A DNA stretch of 64,000 nt from NCBI GenBank assembly GCA_963800205.1, contig CAWCZQ010000001.1, forward strand, positions 248,001 through 312,000, given 5' to 3'. Both the position numbers and the translations under genes were made by a program. Below the pieces are notes generated by a model. That model was not told the origin of the DNA, did no database searches, and was given only the letters and a program-made list of their open reading frames with translations. Positions 15,452 to 23,069 of the stretch are shown here, in pieces. The DNA is from UBA6224 sp963800205 (GTDB taxonomy: Bacteria > Patescibacteriota > Saccharimonadia > Saccharimonadales > UBA4665). Each line of letters starts with the position of its first letter. The first letter of the stretch is position 1.

Positions 15452-15528
15452 TGGTGGGCTCTAGAGGACTTGAACCTCTGACCTCTTCCACGTCAAGGAA
15501 GCGCTCTAGCCAACTGAGCTAAGAGCCC
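15452..15528 (-). tRNA. tRNA-Val (anticodon GAC), CCA encoded
   Basis: Acceptor GGGCTCT / AGAGCCC with A73 and CCA. Anticodon stem CTTCC / GGAAG with loop TTGACGT gives GAC. D-loop TCAGTTGGCTAGAGC and T-loop TTCAAGT are standard. Confidence 0.95.
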
Positions 15529-15630
15529 TAACAGTAGAACAGATAAACTATATCGTACTTTGCGGCGAATCTCAACTGATTTGTGACGATTATACCCCTG
15601 TTGATTTCACTACTCATTGTTCCCCACTAC

Positions 15631-15659
15631 TTGACATGCATTTTACGACATAGTAATAT
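15631..15659 (+). promoter_or_regulatory. Near-consensus promoter of an orphan RNA
   Basis: TTGACA (15631-15636), exactly 17 nt, then TAATAT (15654-15659). Predicted start is about 15666. Confidence 0.75.
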
Positions 15660-15665
15660 GTTTCA

Positions 15666-15847
15666 GTTAAACGGGAAGACTTAGTGAGTACTAAGACAAC
15701 TAGTGCGCTCGATTCTTTTGTTTTGTTTTACGAGGAACTCATCACCCCTGTAAAACGAACCGATCGAGTAAGGCGATTACGTGTCGTCAAACCGACACAG
15801 TAGTATAGTAAATCTACACTAAACCACCCCAACAGGGGTGGTTTTTT
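15666..15847 (+). ncRNA. Structured RNA candidate of about 180 nt (possibly 6S-like)
   Basis: The segment is bounded by a consensus-like promoter and a strong terminator and lacks a plausible reading frame. Visible pairings are CTTAG / CTAAG (15679-15694), a long central hairpin CTCGAT..GTTTTAC / GTAAAAC..ATCGAG (15708-15768), GTGTCG / CGACAC (15781-15798), then the terminator. Length and a long imperfect central hairpin recall 6S RNA, but no diagnostic 6S, SRP or tmRNA sequence was recognised. nrdR begins 65 nt further on with its own -10-like sequence, so an nrdR leader is less likely. Confidence 0.5.
15821..15847 (+). terminator. Intrinsic terminator of the orphan RNA
   Basis: AACCACCCC / GGGGTGGTT with an AACA loop followed by a T-rich run. 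Confidence 0.88.
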
Positions 15848-15911
15848 ATATCCACTGTTTTCTCATGCTTATCCACTAGTCTTTCTCCCAGTGTTATGAC
15901 AATATGTAGTC

Positions 15912-16313
15912 ATGGTATGTATTTATTGCTCCTCGCCGACGCAGGTCGTCAATTCCCGTCACATGAAGCGACTCAACTTGGTGTGGCGGCGGCGCAAATG
16001 TAACAGCTGCCACAGTATTTTTACTACCGAGGAAATTGCCCGCTACGAAGCTGCTCTACGTGTAGAGAGCCCTTCAGCGGATCTCGTGCCATTCTCTCGT
16101 GATATCTTGCTAGTAAGCATCTATAGAAGCCTTGGCCATCGACAGCATGCCATTCAAGATGCCTCGGCTCTCGTCGATACGATTATTTCTAAACTCATCA
16201 GCACATCCACGTCTGCAATCATTACGGTAGACACCATTCGACGCACCACTCTAGATACCCTACAGAACTTTGATAGCCTCGCCGGCAATCATTACGCAGC
16301 GTACCATCGCTAG
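15912..16313 (+). CDS. nrdR: NrdR-like transcriptional regulator
   Basis: 133 residues. The N-terminus is a zinc ribbon in the NrdR pattern (MVCIYCSSPTQVVNSRHMK ... RRRKCNSCHSIFTTEE, two CxxC pairs) and the rest fits an ATP-cone (VPFSRDILLVSIYRSLGHR). NrdR senses ATP/dATP and represses ribonucleotide reductase genes. The protein is shorter than the usual ~150 residues, and the ATP-cone is divergent, so its ligand response could differ. No nrd genes lie in the window. Confidence 0.75.
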   Translation: MVCIYCSSPTQVVNSRHMKRLNLVWRRRKCNSCHSIFTTEEIARYEAALRVESPSADLVPFSRDILLVSIYRSLGHRQHAIQDASALVDTIISKLISTSTSAIITVDTIRRTTLDTLQNFDSLAGNHYAAYHR

Positions 16314-16322
16314 TAGGTTTTG

Positions 16323-17960
16323 TTACGAACGCTGGTCTAAGCCTGTTTTTGTGGCGCCAGTATCATCAACTACTGCTTTTTCGGTAATATCAAACTTGGA
16401 CAAATACCAACCGAACATGAGTCGAGTCTGTGAATATAAGGCAGCAAATGAGTTATATGCTATGGTCGTAATCGGCAGATACACCCATTGCAGCACCATA
16501 TAGAGCCGTCGATGTTCACGATACCGCGCCGGTTTAGGTGGCAACGTCTTAAACGAAATAAATAGCGACGCTAGTGCTCCCAGCAATGCTACGGTTTGTA
16601 CGCGACTGACAATCAGCGGTAATTCATTGGCGGCATAGCTCTGTGGATGGAACAAACCTGGGATAAAACCAGAGAAAAGTAACAGAAGCGGCGCGATGGC
16701 CCACGTAACGTGACCTTCTAGCAAACGCAACGATTTCATAATGAGATCGATACGAGGGACTTTATTGGGCTTAAAGAAACCTTGGTCGATAACATAGGCG
16801 ACATCGGAAGCGCCCCACGTCCAGCGACGTAGCTGCACAAATTGGGCCTTGAGTGTCTTCAGGTAGCCCTTGCTCAGCACGGCATCTTGATATATTGGCA
16901 CGTACAGTGGCAGGACACGGTAGTCACCATCGTAGCAAAAGTATGAGCGCCAGAACTGGTGCCCATCCTCAACGATAGTACGGACGCTCCAAAAGTCAGT
17001 ATCGATTAGCGCCGACATCGTTTGAGCATGAGACGAAAAGTTCCGCAATATGTGAGGTCGTACGGACATCACAATATTATAAAAACTATTACCAGTTGCG
17101 AGGACGCGCATGGGTGCCGGAGCATCCCAGATATTATTAGTGTACATGGAGATCGGTTGTACCGACACATGGTGTGGGTCGTCGTAGGCACCGTAGACAT
17201 AACTGAGCGCTGGGAGATATTGAGGATCGGGACGATTGTCGGCGTCGAGTGTGGTCACAACAACGCGGTCGATATCAATTTTTTTATTAAGTAAATACTC
17301 ATGCAGTCGGCGGCCGGCGTACGATATATTACCGCCCTTACCAATTATCTCGCCTGGTATGTCTTTGGGGTGTTTAACGGCCATTGCATCCATGAACTTA
17401 TTTTTGTATTCACGCACGAGCTGTTTTGCTTGCGACTCTACCTCTGTTCCACCCCTCTCCTCGTAAGCGAGAACAAATATTACTTGCTTCATATTATAGT
17501 TTGATGCCAGCACAGACTGGATGGTTGGCTCGAGCGTTTCGCGGTTTTCGTTGTACGTTGCGATGATAACGACATGTATCATATCCTTCGGGTGCAGTAC
17601 TGATTTTTTGTTCGCCTGCAGTTCGACGATACGTCGATGCCACGCCGGCCGTATCCCCTCTTCTTTAGATGTTATTCGGCCTCGAGATAGTTCTTTGAGC
17701 AAAAGCGACCAGTCGTACTTTTGATACTTTCGCATAGTATGGTAGCCCTGTAACGCTCGAACATTGACGGCGAAGACCCGGGCAAAATTTATAAGCAAAT
17801 ATATCAAGATAAATGTTGCGGCGAGAGTGACATTTATAAAACTCAGTACGAACGGCAGTGCAAGCATGGTCCAGCTGATAGAACCCGGCAGGATCTCGAA
17901 GAACCGGTAGTGGCCCTTACGTTGCTTTTCGTATGGAATTTCTAGGTCTTTTTTCGCCAC
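16323..17960 (-). CDS. Membrane glycosyltransferase, family 2 (processive type)
   Basis: 545 residues. Two N-terminal transmembrane helices (about residues 25-70), a long cytosolic GT-A domain with VVIIATYNENRETLEPTIQSVL, a TTLDADNRPDP metal-binding DxD, the later VEDGHQFWRSYF (catalytic ED), and QLRRWTWG, the QxxRW signature of processive enzymes. Four or so C-terminal helices follow. Such enzymes polymerise or extrude a polysaccharide. The substrate is unknown. The gene lies 4 nt after a small membrane-protein gene, likely in one operon. Confidence 0.88.
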   Translation of the reverse strand: MAKKDLEIPYEKQRKGHYRFFEILPGSISWTMLALPFVLSFINVTLAATFILIYLLINFARVFAVNVRALQGYHTMRKYQKYDWSLLLKELSRGRITSKEEGIRPAWHRRIVELQANKKSVLHPKDMIHVVIIATYNENRETLEPTIQSVLASNYNMKQVIFVLAYEERGGTEVESQAKQLVREYKNKFMDAMAVKHPKDIPGEIIGKGGNISYAGRRLHEYLLNKKIDIDRVVVTTLDADNRPDPQYLPALSYVYGAYDDPHHVSVQPISMYTNNIWDAPAPMRVLATGNSFYNIVMSVRPHILRNFSSHAQTMSALIDTDFWSVRTIVEDGHQFWRSYFCYDGDYRVLPLYVPIYQDAVLSKGYLKTLKAQFVQLRRWTWGASDVAYVIDQGFFKPNKVPRIDLIMKSLRLLEGHVTWAIAPLLLLFSGFIPGLFHPQSYAANELPLIVSRVQTVALLGALASLFISFKTLPPKPARYREHRRLYMVLQWVYLPITTIAYNSFAALYSQTRLMFGWYLSKFDITEKAVVDDTGATKTGLDQRS

Positions 17961-17964
17961 ACCC

Positions 17965-18318
17965 CTACCTCAAAATGAGCAGTGCGTTACTTACGACGAG
18001 TCCAACTATCAAGAGTAATGTTGCCATTGCAAGTACAACGACAGAAAGCTGCCGATGGATAAGATACATACGCATACTCAGATAACTATTCCCTATCAAT
18101 ATCATAAGAGCGAATAAACCAAAGCTAAGTAGTTGCCACACCGTACCGGCGGTATACGCGTCTGAGCCCAGACTTTGCCGATATTGCACAATATAGCTGC
18201 TGTGGCCGCCGCCGATTCGAAAGACCAAGAACATAAACGTTAGGAACGTTAGGAATACGTTGAGACTCATGAGTAACAGAATGAGCCGGTCTCTAAAAAA
18301 TTGCTTCGGGATATTCAT
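17965..18318 (-). CDS. Small three-helix membrane protein upstream of the glycosyltransferase
   Basis: 117 residues with three hydrophobic segments (LILLLMSLNVFLTFLTFMFLVF, WQLLSFGLFALMILIGNSYL, SVVVLAMATLLLIVGLVVS). It has no known motif. Because it is translated 4 nt ahead of the glycosyltransferase, it may be a membrane partner of that enzyme. A TACAAT box lies 12 nt before the ATG. Confidence 0.6.
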   Translation of the reverse strand: MNIPKQFFRDRLILLLMSLNVFLTFLTFMFLVFRIGGGHSSYIVQYRQSLGSDAYTAGTVWQLLSFGLFALMILIGNSYLSMRMYLIHRQLSVVVLAMATLLLIVGLVVSNALLILR

Positions 18319-18341
18319 GAGCTATATACTATTGTACCATC

Positions 18342-18416
18342 TGGTGCGGGTACTGGGAGTCGAACCCAGATCTCAGCCTTGGGAAGGCTACATAATGGCC
18401 GCTATACGATACCCGC
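18342..18416 (-). tRNA. tRNA-Gly (anticodon CCC), CCA encoded
   Basis: Acceptor GCGGGTA / TACCCGC, A73, CCA. Anticodon loop TTCCCAA gives CCC. T-loop is TTCGACT. Confidence 0.93.
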
Positions 18417-18446
18417 ATCCATGTGCAGACCTGCCAGACATAAAAA

Positions 18447-18523
18447 TGGAGCCACCTCGGGGATTCGAACCCCGGACCCCCGCTTTACGAAAGCGATGCT
18501 CTAGCCAACTGAGCTAAGGTGGC
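18447..18523 (-). tRNA. tRNA-Thr (anticodon CGT), CCA encoded
   Basis: Acceptor GCCACCT / AGGTGGC with T73 and CCA. Anticodon loop TTCGTAA gives CGT. It lies 30 nt upstream of tRNA-Gly in the transcribed direction, probably in one transcript. Confidence 0.93.
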
Positions 18524-18576
18524 GATACCTCGGACAATTATAGCAAATCATCCCTGTTTTGCCACGACGCTAATAG

Positions 18577-18606
18577 CAAAAAAAGGCGCATGGTTGCGCC
18601 TTTTTT
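18577..18606. terminator. Bidirectional terminator after the GlsB-like gene
   Basis: AAAGGCGCA / TGCGCCTTT with a TGGT loop, flanked by A and T runs. It lies 22 nt after the stop of the minus-strand gene at 18628. Confidence 0.85.
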
Positions 18607-18627
18607 ACCACAAATTTATCACTATGT

Positions 18628-18903
18628 TTAGTGCACGTGAGAAGCAGAGTTGTGACGGAACATCTTAACGATGCCAATGAGAATGACTGAACCAAGAATA
18701 GCCACAAGGAGACTGCCAAGGTTAAAGCCACTAACTTCATTGCCGGTCAGAGCCTGCACAATGAAACCACCGATGAAAGCACCGATAATTCCGACGACGA
18801 TGTTTGCAAGAGCGCCCATCTCAGCATTGGTTCGCATAATAATCGATGCTATCCAACCTGCTAGTGCACCGAAGATAATCCATAAAATAATATTTAAAAT
18901 CAT
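18628..18903 (-). CDS. GlsB/YeaQ/YmgE family small membrane protein
   Basis: 91 residues with three Gly-rich transmembrane segments. The motif FGALAGWIASIIM near the start and the pattern NIVVGIIGAFIGGFI are typical of the transglycosylase-associated (GlsB/YeaQ) family. These are small membrane proteins linked to general stress in various bacteria, with unknown biochemical role. An AGGAGGAA ribosome-binding site precedes the ATG. Confidence 0.88.
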   Translation of the reverse strand: MILNIILWIIFGALAGWIASIIMRTNAEMGALANIVVGIIGAFIGGFIVQALTGNEVSGFNLGSLLVAILGSVILIGIVKMFRHNSASHVH

Positions 18904-19120
18904 ATATCTTGTTCCTCCTATTTACCTAGCGAAGTATACGGTGCATGGCACGTCGATGATGTAATATTTTTAATTCAATACAGGTAAGTAAGCGAAGCAC
19001 GTCAGGTATATAGGACTTAACCCTTTAACATGCTCCTAAGTGTTCGAAGGAGAGTTCTGCGCGCCTTCACTACACCACCATGACCGTTGGCTGCGTTGGC
19101 TCCTCGACGGGTCCAATCAA

Positions 19121-19137
19121 AGAAGAAGTCTGTCCAA
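19121..19137 (+). repeat. 17-bp direct repeat, copy 1
   Basis: AGAAGAAGTCTGTCCAA, identical to 19184-19200. The two copies flank the long hairpin at 19138-19173. Confidence 0.8.
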
Positions 19138-19183
19138 TAGAAAAGACCTATCGGCGAGGATAGGTCTTTTCTATGCCCAATAC

Positions 19184-19200
19184 AGAAGAAGTCTGTCCAA
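19184..19200 (+). repeat. 17-bp direct repeat, copy 2
   Basis: Identical to 19121-19137. Immediately adjoins the tRNA-Asp terminator. Confidence 0.8.
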
Positions 19201-19202
19201 AG

Positions 19203-19228
19203 AAAAAGCCTAGCATTACTAGGATTTT
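19203..19228 (-). terminator. Terminator after tRNA-Asp
   Basis: Minus-strand stem CCTAG / CTAGG with a TAATG loop, extended by A/T pairs and followed by CTTTTT, 3 nt beyond the CCA end. Confidence 0.7.
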
Positions 19229-19231
19229 CTT

Positions 19232-19307
19232 TGGCGGGCCCGACCGGATTTGAACCGGCGATCTCCTCCGTGACAGGGAGGCGTGATAACCACTTCACTA
19301 CGAGCCC
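19232..19307 (-). tRNA. tRNA-Asp (anticodon GTC), CCA encoded
   Basis: Acceptor GGGCTCG / CGGGCCC, G73, CCA. Anticodon stem CCTCC / GGAGG with loop CTGTCAC gives GTC. G73 fits aspartate identity. Confidence 0.95.
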
Positions 19308-19381
19308 GTATTGATATGGACCTGCTTACCTAAGTAAGTAACAGAGGTAATCATAGCAAGCAATGGCCCGAAAAGCAATAA

Positions 19382-20452
19382 CTAGTTGACGTGAATAAAT
19401 CGCGACGGTTTATGCGCTTTTTTTAGCGGTGTGACGTAGTCATTGATGTCTTTGTAGGCAAAAGCCATGTGGGCCGCTTGCCTCTTTGACCCCTCGATTT
19501 TGAGCACCTTAACTATTTCCAAGTTGTAGCCCGTATTGATTACTCCTGAGTATTCGCCTTGTTTTAGCGAAAATATCTTTTGTATGAGGACCGGCGATAG
19601 ATCACGATTAGCTCTCGTTATGTCAAAGCCGTACTTGCCTCCATTTTGCTTAGTAGACGTATCGTCGGATACTTTTTGAGCCAGTTTGGAAAAATCTGCG
19701 CCATTTTGGAGTTGCCGATAGGCCTCATCTGCTCGCTGTGTCGTCGCGGTATCAAGTGCTGCTGCTACCTTTTGATCAAGTAGTTCTAACTTTAGCTCGT
19801 GTTTGAAGTCGGCAAGCGTCCAACCCCAAAATTCGCGGAGTACTGAAGCAAACACCGCGTCGCTCGCTCCCAATCGGTTCTGTTCTTTTGCGATAGCAAC
19901 CTGTTCATTGATTTCTTGCGGAAAGACCCGTACATCATGCTTATTGGCTAGTTTGGCTACATATGCCCTGTCGATAGCCTGCTCCAGTGAACGCTGTTTG
20001 AGGACGGCCAGCTGTCGCTTGCCAGAGTCCGACTGAAAGTTCACCCCTTGCTGGTTCTCGTAATAATACATGTAGTGACGTAGTTCAAAGAGATAGCTCT
20101 CGTACGACACCAAGCGGCCATTGGCCCACGCGACCGGAAACGGCACGACTCGTGTCACGCCATACATAAAAGATGAGGTTGATTGGAACCTATACAGTGC
20201 GAGGGCGCTCCCTACAAAAAACAGCACCAGTGCCGTCACCACCACGCCGACCGATAATTTGATTACGCGGTTGCGTGAATGTCGCAGCGGATAAATAAAC
20301 TTGCGGGCACGGCCAAGAATCTCTTCTCGATGCTCGGCAACGGAATCATTGGTAATGCGCGGCACACTGTCATCATCCTTCGGCTTCTTGGAAGCGCGAC
20401 GAAATGGAATAGCAGTTTTTACCTTAGAAAGTCTTGGTTTATGTGGTTTCAT
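19382..20452 (-). CDS. Membrane-anchored parvulin-type peptidyl-prolyl isomerase (PrsA/SurA-like)
   Basis: 356 residues. A basic cytoplasmic N-terminus of about 75 residues is followed by one transmembrane helix (LSVGVVVTALVLFFVGSALAL). An extracellular SurA_N-like helical region comes next (VSYESYLFELRHYMYYYENQ). A parvulin domain starts at ADEAYRQLQNGADFSKLAQKVSDD, with GGKYGFDI and LKQGEYSGVINTGYNLEIVKV. Such proteins fold exported proteins outside the membrane, which fits the many secreted proteins in this window. It follows the PH-domain gene by 3 nt. Confidence 0.85.
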   Translation of the reverse strand: MKPHKPRLSKVKTAIPFRRASKKPKDDDSVPRITNDSVAEHREEILGRARKFIYPLRHSRNRVIKLSVGVVVTALVLFFVGSALALYRFQSTSSFMYGVTRVVPFPVAWANGRLVSYESYLFELRHYMYYYENQQGVNFQSDSGKRQLAVLKQRSLEQAIDRAYVAKLANKHDVRVFPQEINEQVAIAKEQNRLGASDAVFASVLREFWGWTLADFKHELKLELLDQKVAAALDTATTQRADEAYRQLQNGADFSKLAQKVSDDTSTKQNGGKYGFDITRANRDLSPVLIQKIFSLKQGEYSGVINTGYNLEIVKVLKIEGSKRQAAHMAFAYKDINDYVTPLKKAHKPSRFIHVN

Positions 20453-20455
20453 AAT

Positions 20456-21004
20456 CTATTGAAGTGCAGCCGCCATAACCCCGAGATCGCGCAAAATGAG
20501 CTGTATTTTCTTGGCCGTCTTGGCGGGGTGATGAACATCGTGAATAACGAGCTCACCAACATATGTCTGCACCCTTATTGTACCAAATCCTAGGAGCGTT
20601 TCCTGCAGACCGGTCACTTCGTAATTAATCATCTGAATCTGCGGTAAGGTAATGTCCACGACACTTCTGGTAAACAAGCCTTTTTGCGTGATTTGGATAA
20701 ACCGCTGATCGGTTACAATGTACACGCTAAAGTACCAACTAATCCAAAATGGCACCAGTACTAAGATTCCCAAGAGAATACTGCCGACGAGACTACCAAA
20801 GAATGCGGTCATCGTTGGTGGGTTATCAGGCTGGGTGAATACAAGAATCATCATGATTACCGGACCGACCAGCCATGCAGCCATGCCGATAATAAGCCCT
20901 TTGCGCATAACAATGGGGTGTTTGCGAAACACCAACTGCACCTCTTCGTCATCAAATTGATCTTCAAAGTATTTTACTGTGGTTGGTGTGTCGCTACGGG
21001 CCAT
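20456..21004 (-). CDS. Bacterial PH-domain membrane protein (YdbS-like)
   Basis: 182 residues. Two transmembrane helices (LIIGMAAWLVGPVIMMILVF and FFGSLVGSILLGILVLVPFWI) are followed by a PH-like beta domain (YIVTDQRFIQITQKGLFTRS, then GTIRVQTYVGELVIHDVHHP). The start is ATG 21004, because TACAAT lies 6 nt upstream and the longer frame would start at a TTG in the promoter. The role of these proteins is not known. It heads an operon with the parvulin gene. Confidence 0.75.
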   Translation of the reverse strand: MARSDTPTTVKYFEDQFDDEEVQLVFRKHPIVMRKGLIIGMAAWLVGPVIMMILVFTQPDNPPTMTAFFGSLVGSILLGILVLVPFWISWYFSVYIVTDQRFIQITQKGLFTRSVVDITLPQIQMINYEVTGLQETLLGFGTIRVQTYVGELVIHDVHHPAKTAKKIQLILRDLGVMAAALQ

Positions 21005-21030
21005 ACCCAAATTGTAACAGATTACGCTTA

Positions 21031-21105
21031 TGGTGCCCCCGGAGGGATTCGAACCCCCAGCTTCTCCTTAGGACGGAGTTGTTTTATCCATTGAACTACA
21101 GGGGC
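21031..21105 (-). tRNA. tRNA-Arg (anticodon CCT), CCA encoded
   Basis: Acceptor GCCCCTG / CGGGGGC with A73 and CCA. Anticodon loop GTCCTAA gives CCT. T-loop is TTCGAAT. Two extra copies of its 5' part stand upstream in a tandem repeat. Confidence 0.92.
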
Positions 21106-21519
21106 ATTACTCTGACTGTAGCATAAAATCTGTTCGAATCGGATTCGACCCACCTTCGGCGGGCCCGGAAGTTCACGAGCGCGAGGCCAGCTCGCTTCGG
21201 AACATTCCCTTGCGAACAGCCACCGGCTGTTCTCACCCCAGCTTCTCCTTAGGACGGAGTTGTTTTATCCATTGAACTACAGGGGCATTACTCTGACTGT
21301 AGCATAAAATCTGTTCGAATCGGATTCGACCCACCTTCGGCGGGCCCGGAAGTTCACGAGCGCGAGGCCAGCTCGCTTCGGAACATTCCCTTGCGAACAG
21401 CCACCGGCTGTTCTCACCCCAGCTTCTCCTTAGGACGGAGTTGTTTTATCCATTGAACTACAGGGGCATTACTCTGACTGTAGCATAAAATCTGTTCGAA
21501 TCGGATTCGACCCACCTTC
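21055..21519 (-). repeat. 181-bp tandem repeat (2.6 copies) containing tRNA-Arg 5' halves
   Basis: Sequence from 21055 recurs at 21236 and 21417, a period of exactly 181 bp with no visible mismatch, ending at 21519. Each unit holds the tRNA-Arg 5' part up to GCTGGGG, its 50-bp upstream region, and a ~80-bp hairpin-rich element. That element contains the 28-nt motif seen near tRNA-Pro, a GCGAGC-rich hairpin and a GGCCCGCC / GGTGGGTC hairpin. Only the copy next to 21031 is a complete tRNA. Confidence 0.9.
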
Positions 21520-21581
21520 ACGGCTTACGCCAATAGGCCCCATATGAGGCTGAGGCCTGGGCATCAAGAGAACCCTAGGCT

Positions 21582-22046
21582 TTACTTACGCTCGAACTCT
21601 TCGTAAATGTGAACGTACTCTGATTTGTCATAGTCAAACAGTTCTCTCTCGCCAAAGAAGCGCGAGACTTCTTCGTTGCCAGATTTCTGACTATCTGAAG
21701 CATGAATGAGGTTACGCCCCGTACCGATAGAGAAATCGCCACGGATGGTCCCCGCTTCGGCGTTACGGGGGTTGGTTGCTCCCACGAGGATGCGTACTGA
21801 ATTAACGCACTCAAATCCCTCCCACGCCATAACGACCACCGGCGAACTTTTCATAAAATCCTCGAGCCCGCTATAAAACGGCTTCTCGAGGTGCTCGGCA
21901 TAATGAGCTTGCAGCTGCTTGCTGTCGAGGCGCATCATTTTAAGACCTATCAGCTTTAGCCCTTTGCGCTCGAGGCGGCTAATGATTTCCCCAACGAGGC
22001 CTCTTTGGACAGCGTCAGGCTTGGCAATAATAAGCGTTCGTTCCAT
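21582..22046 (-). CDS. ndk: Nucleoside diphosphate kinase
   Basis: 154 residues. It starts MERTLIIAKPDAVQRGLVGEI, and has ATNPRNAEAGTIRGDFSIG and the phosphorylated histidine in NLIHASDS. It transfers the gamma-phosphate among nucleoside triphosphates. It is slightly longer than the common 140-150. It has a leader with AGGAAAAG ribosome-binding site and a TATAAT about 30 nt before the ATG. Confidence 0.96.
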   Translation of the reverse strand: MERTLIIAKPDAVQRGLVGEIISRLERKGLKLIGLKMMRLDSKQLQAHYAEHLEKPFYSGLEDFMKSSPVVVMAWEGFECVNSVRILVGATNPRNAEAGTIRGDFSIGTGRNLIHASDSQKSGNEEVSRFFGERELFDYDKSEYVHIYEEFERK

Positions 22047-22136
22047 TTACTTTTCCTATTTACTTTCTTCCATTATAACAGAGACAAATTGCAAAGACGA
22101 GCCGTCGAGAGTGTCGCACAATGCTATACTAAGCAT

Positions 22137-23069
22137 ATGCGATTTTCCAAAAGCAAAACTGATTTTCTTGAGTACCTTGAGATTGAACAAAACCGATCTC
22201 AAAAAACAATTGCTAACTACGACCACTACCTCACCCGCCTGCTCGACTTTGCTGGCGACATAGAAGTAGCCGACATTACCCCCGAAATGATTCGTAAATG
22301 GCGTCTATGGCTGAACCGACTCGGCACCAACACCAGCGACGAGCTCCAAAAGAGTACCCAAAATTATCACCTAATCGCCCTTCGAGCCTACTTAAAATAT
22401 TGTGCTCGGCGAAACATACCTGCCCTCTCTGCAGACAAAGTTGAGCTTGCCCGCACCAAGCGCAAACAAGTTACGTGGCTGAACGAAGATGAACTCAAGC
22501 GTATATTTGCCCAGCCCGACCTATCGACACTAGTAGGGTTACGTGATCGAGCCATTTTGGAGTTGCTATTCTCGAGTGGTTTGCGCGTCAGCGAACTCGT
22601 CGGACTCGACCAAGACCACATTAACCTCAAGCGGCGCGAATTTACGGTACGAGGAAAAGGCCAAAAGGATCGCCCAATATTTATCAGCCCGGAAGCTGCA
22701 AAATGGATCGATCACTACCTCCAAAAGCGCGAGGATACCGCCCGTCCGCTCTTTATTCGCTACAGTGGCACCCGCAAAGTCGATGTATCGGGCAACTTTC
22801 ATCGGCTGACCGCACGCAGCATCCAGCGCCTCGTAGCCCGCTATGCCCTGCTTGCCGGCATCACCAAGCACGTCAGCCCACACACACTACGACATAGCTT
22901 CGCCACCGACCTGTTAATGAACGGCGCGGATTTGCGATCGGTCCAGGCAATGCTCGGCCATAGTAATATCAGTACCACGCAGATCTATACTCACGTCACT
23001 GACCCGCATTTGCGGAAAATCCACGAGCAATTCCACCACAAGTCCAGTCGGGATTGTGTACGAGATTAA
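22137..23069 (+). CDS. XerC/XerD-type tyrosine recombinase
   Basis: 310 residues. The N-terminal SAM-like core-binding domain (SQKTIANYDHYLTRLLDF) is followed by the catalytic domain with Arg in SSGLRVSELVGLD, Lys in VRGKGQKDRP, HTLRHSFAT (H-x-x-R), and LGHSNISTTQIYTH with the nucleophile Tyr. Probably resolves chromosome dimers at dif. A long extension upstream in frame is rejected because TATACT lies 6 nt before ATG 22137. The C-terminus overlaps the end of the opposite-strand pilin gene by 4 nt. XerC versus XerD cannot be decided. Confidence 0.9.
   Translation: MRFSKSKTDFLEYLEIEQNRSQKTIANYDHYLTRLLDFAGDIEVADITPEMIRKWRLWLNRLGTNTSDELQKSTQNYHLIALRAYLKYCARRNIPALSADKVELARTKRKQVTWLNEDELKRIFAQPDLSTLVGLRDRAILELLFSSGLRVSELVGLDQDHINLKRREFTVRGKGQKDRPIFISPEAAKWIDHYLQKREDTARPLFIRYSGTRKVDVSGNFHRLTARSIQRLVARYALLAGITKHVSPHTLRHSFATDLLMNGADLRSVQAMLGHSNISTTQIYTHVTDPHLRKIHEQFHHKSSRDCVRD

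Larger units (their letters stand above)
18904..19201. other. Non-coding region downstream of tRNA-Asp with a long perfect hairpin
   Basis: No protein gene supported. A perfect 15-bp hairpin stands at 19138-19173 (AAAAGACCTATC / GATAGGTCTTTT core, 6-nt loop). It is flanked by the direct repeats listed separately. A further minus-strand stretch at 19025-19075 (GTGTAGTGAAGG..) resembles the start of a tRNA but does not fold into one. Confidence 0.5.

Noticed and set aside
19025..19075. Degenerate second tRNA beside tRNA-Asp
   Set aside because: Only a GTGTAGTGAAGG-like start is seen. No acceptor or T-arm pairing could be built.
19017..19298. Minus-strand open frame covering tRNA-Asp and its downstream hairpins
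   Set aside because: It runs through the tRNA and two hairpins, and has no independent start signal.
21055..21519. CRISPR array
   Set aside because: The repeat unit is 181 bp with no unique spacers and consists of tRNA halves plus a fixed hairpin element. No cas gene is nearby.
22005..22136. In-frame N-terminal extension of the Xer recombinase
   Set aside because: It overlaps the opposite-strand ndk start and includes the TATACT box that stands 6 nt before ATG 22137.
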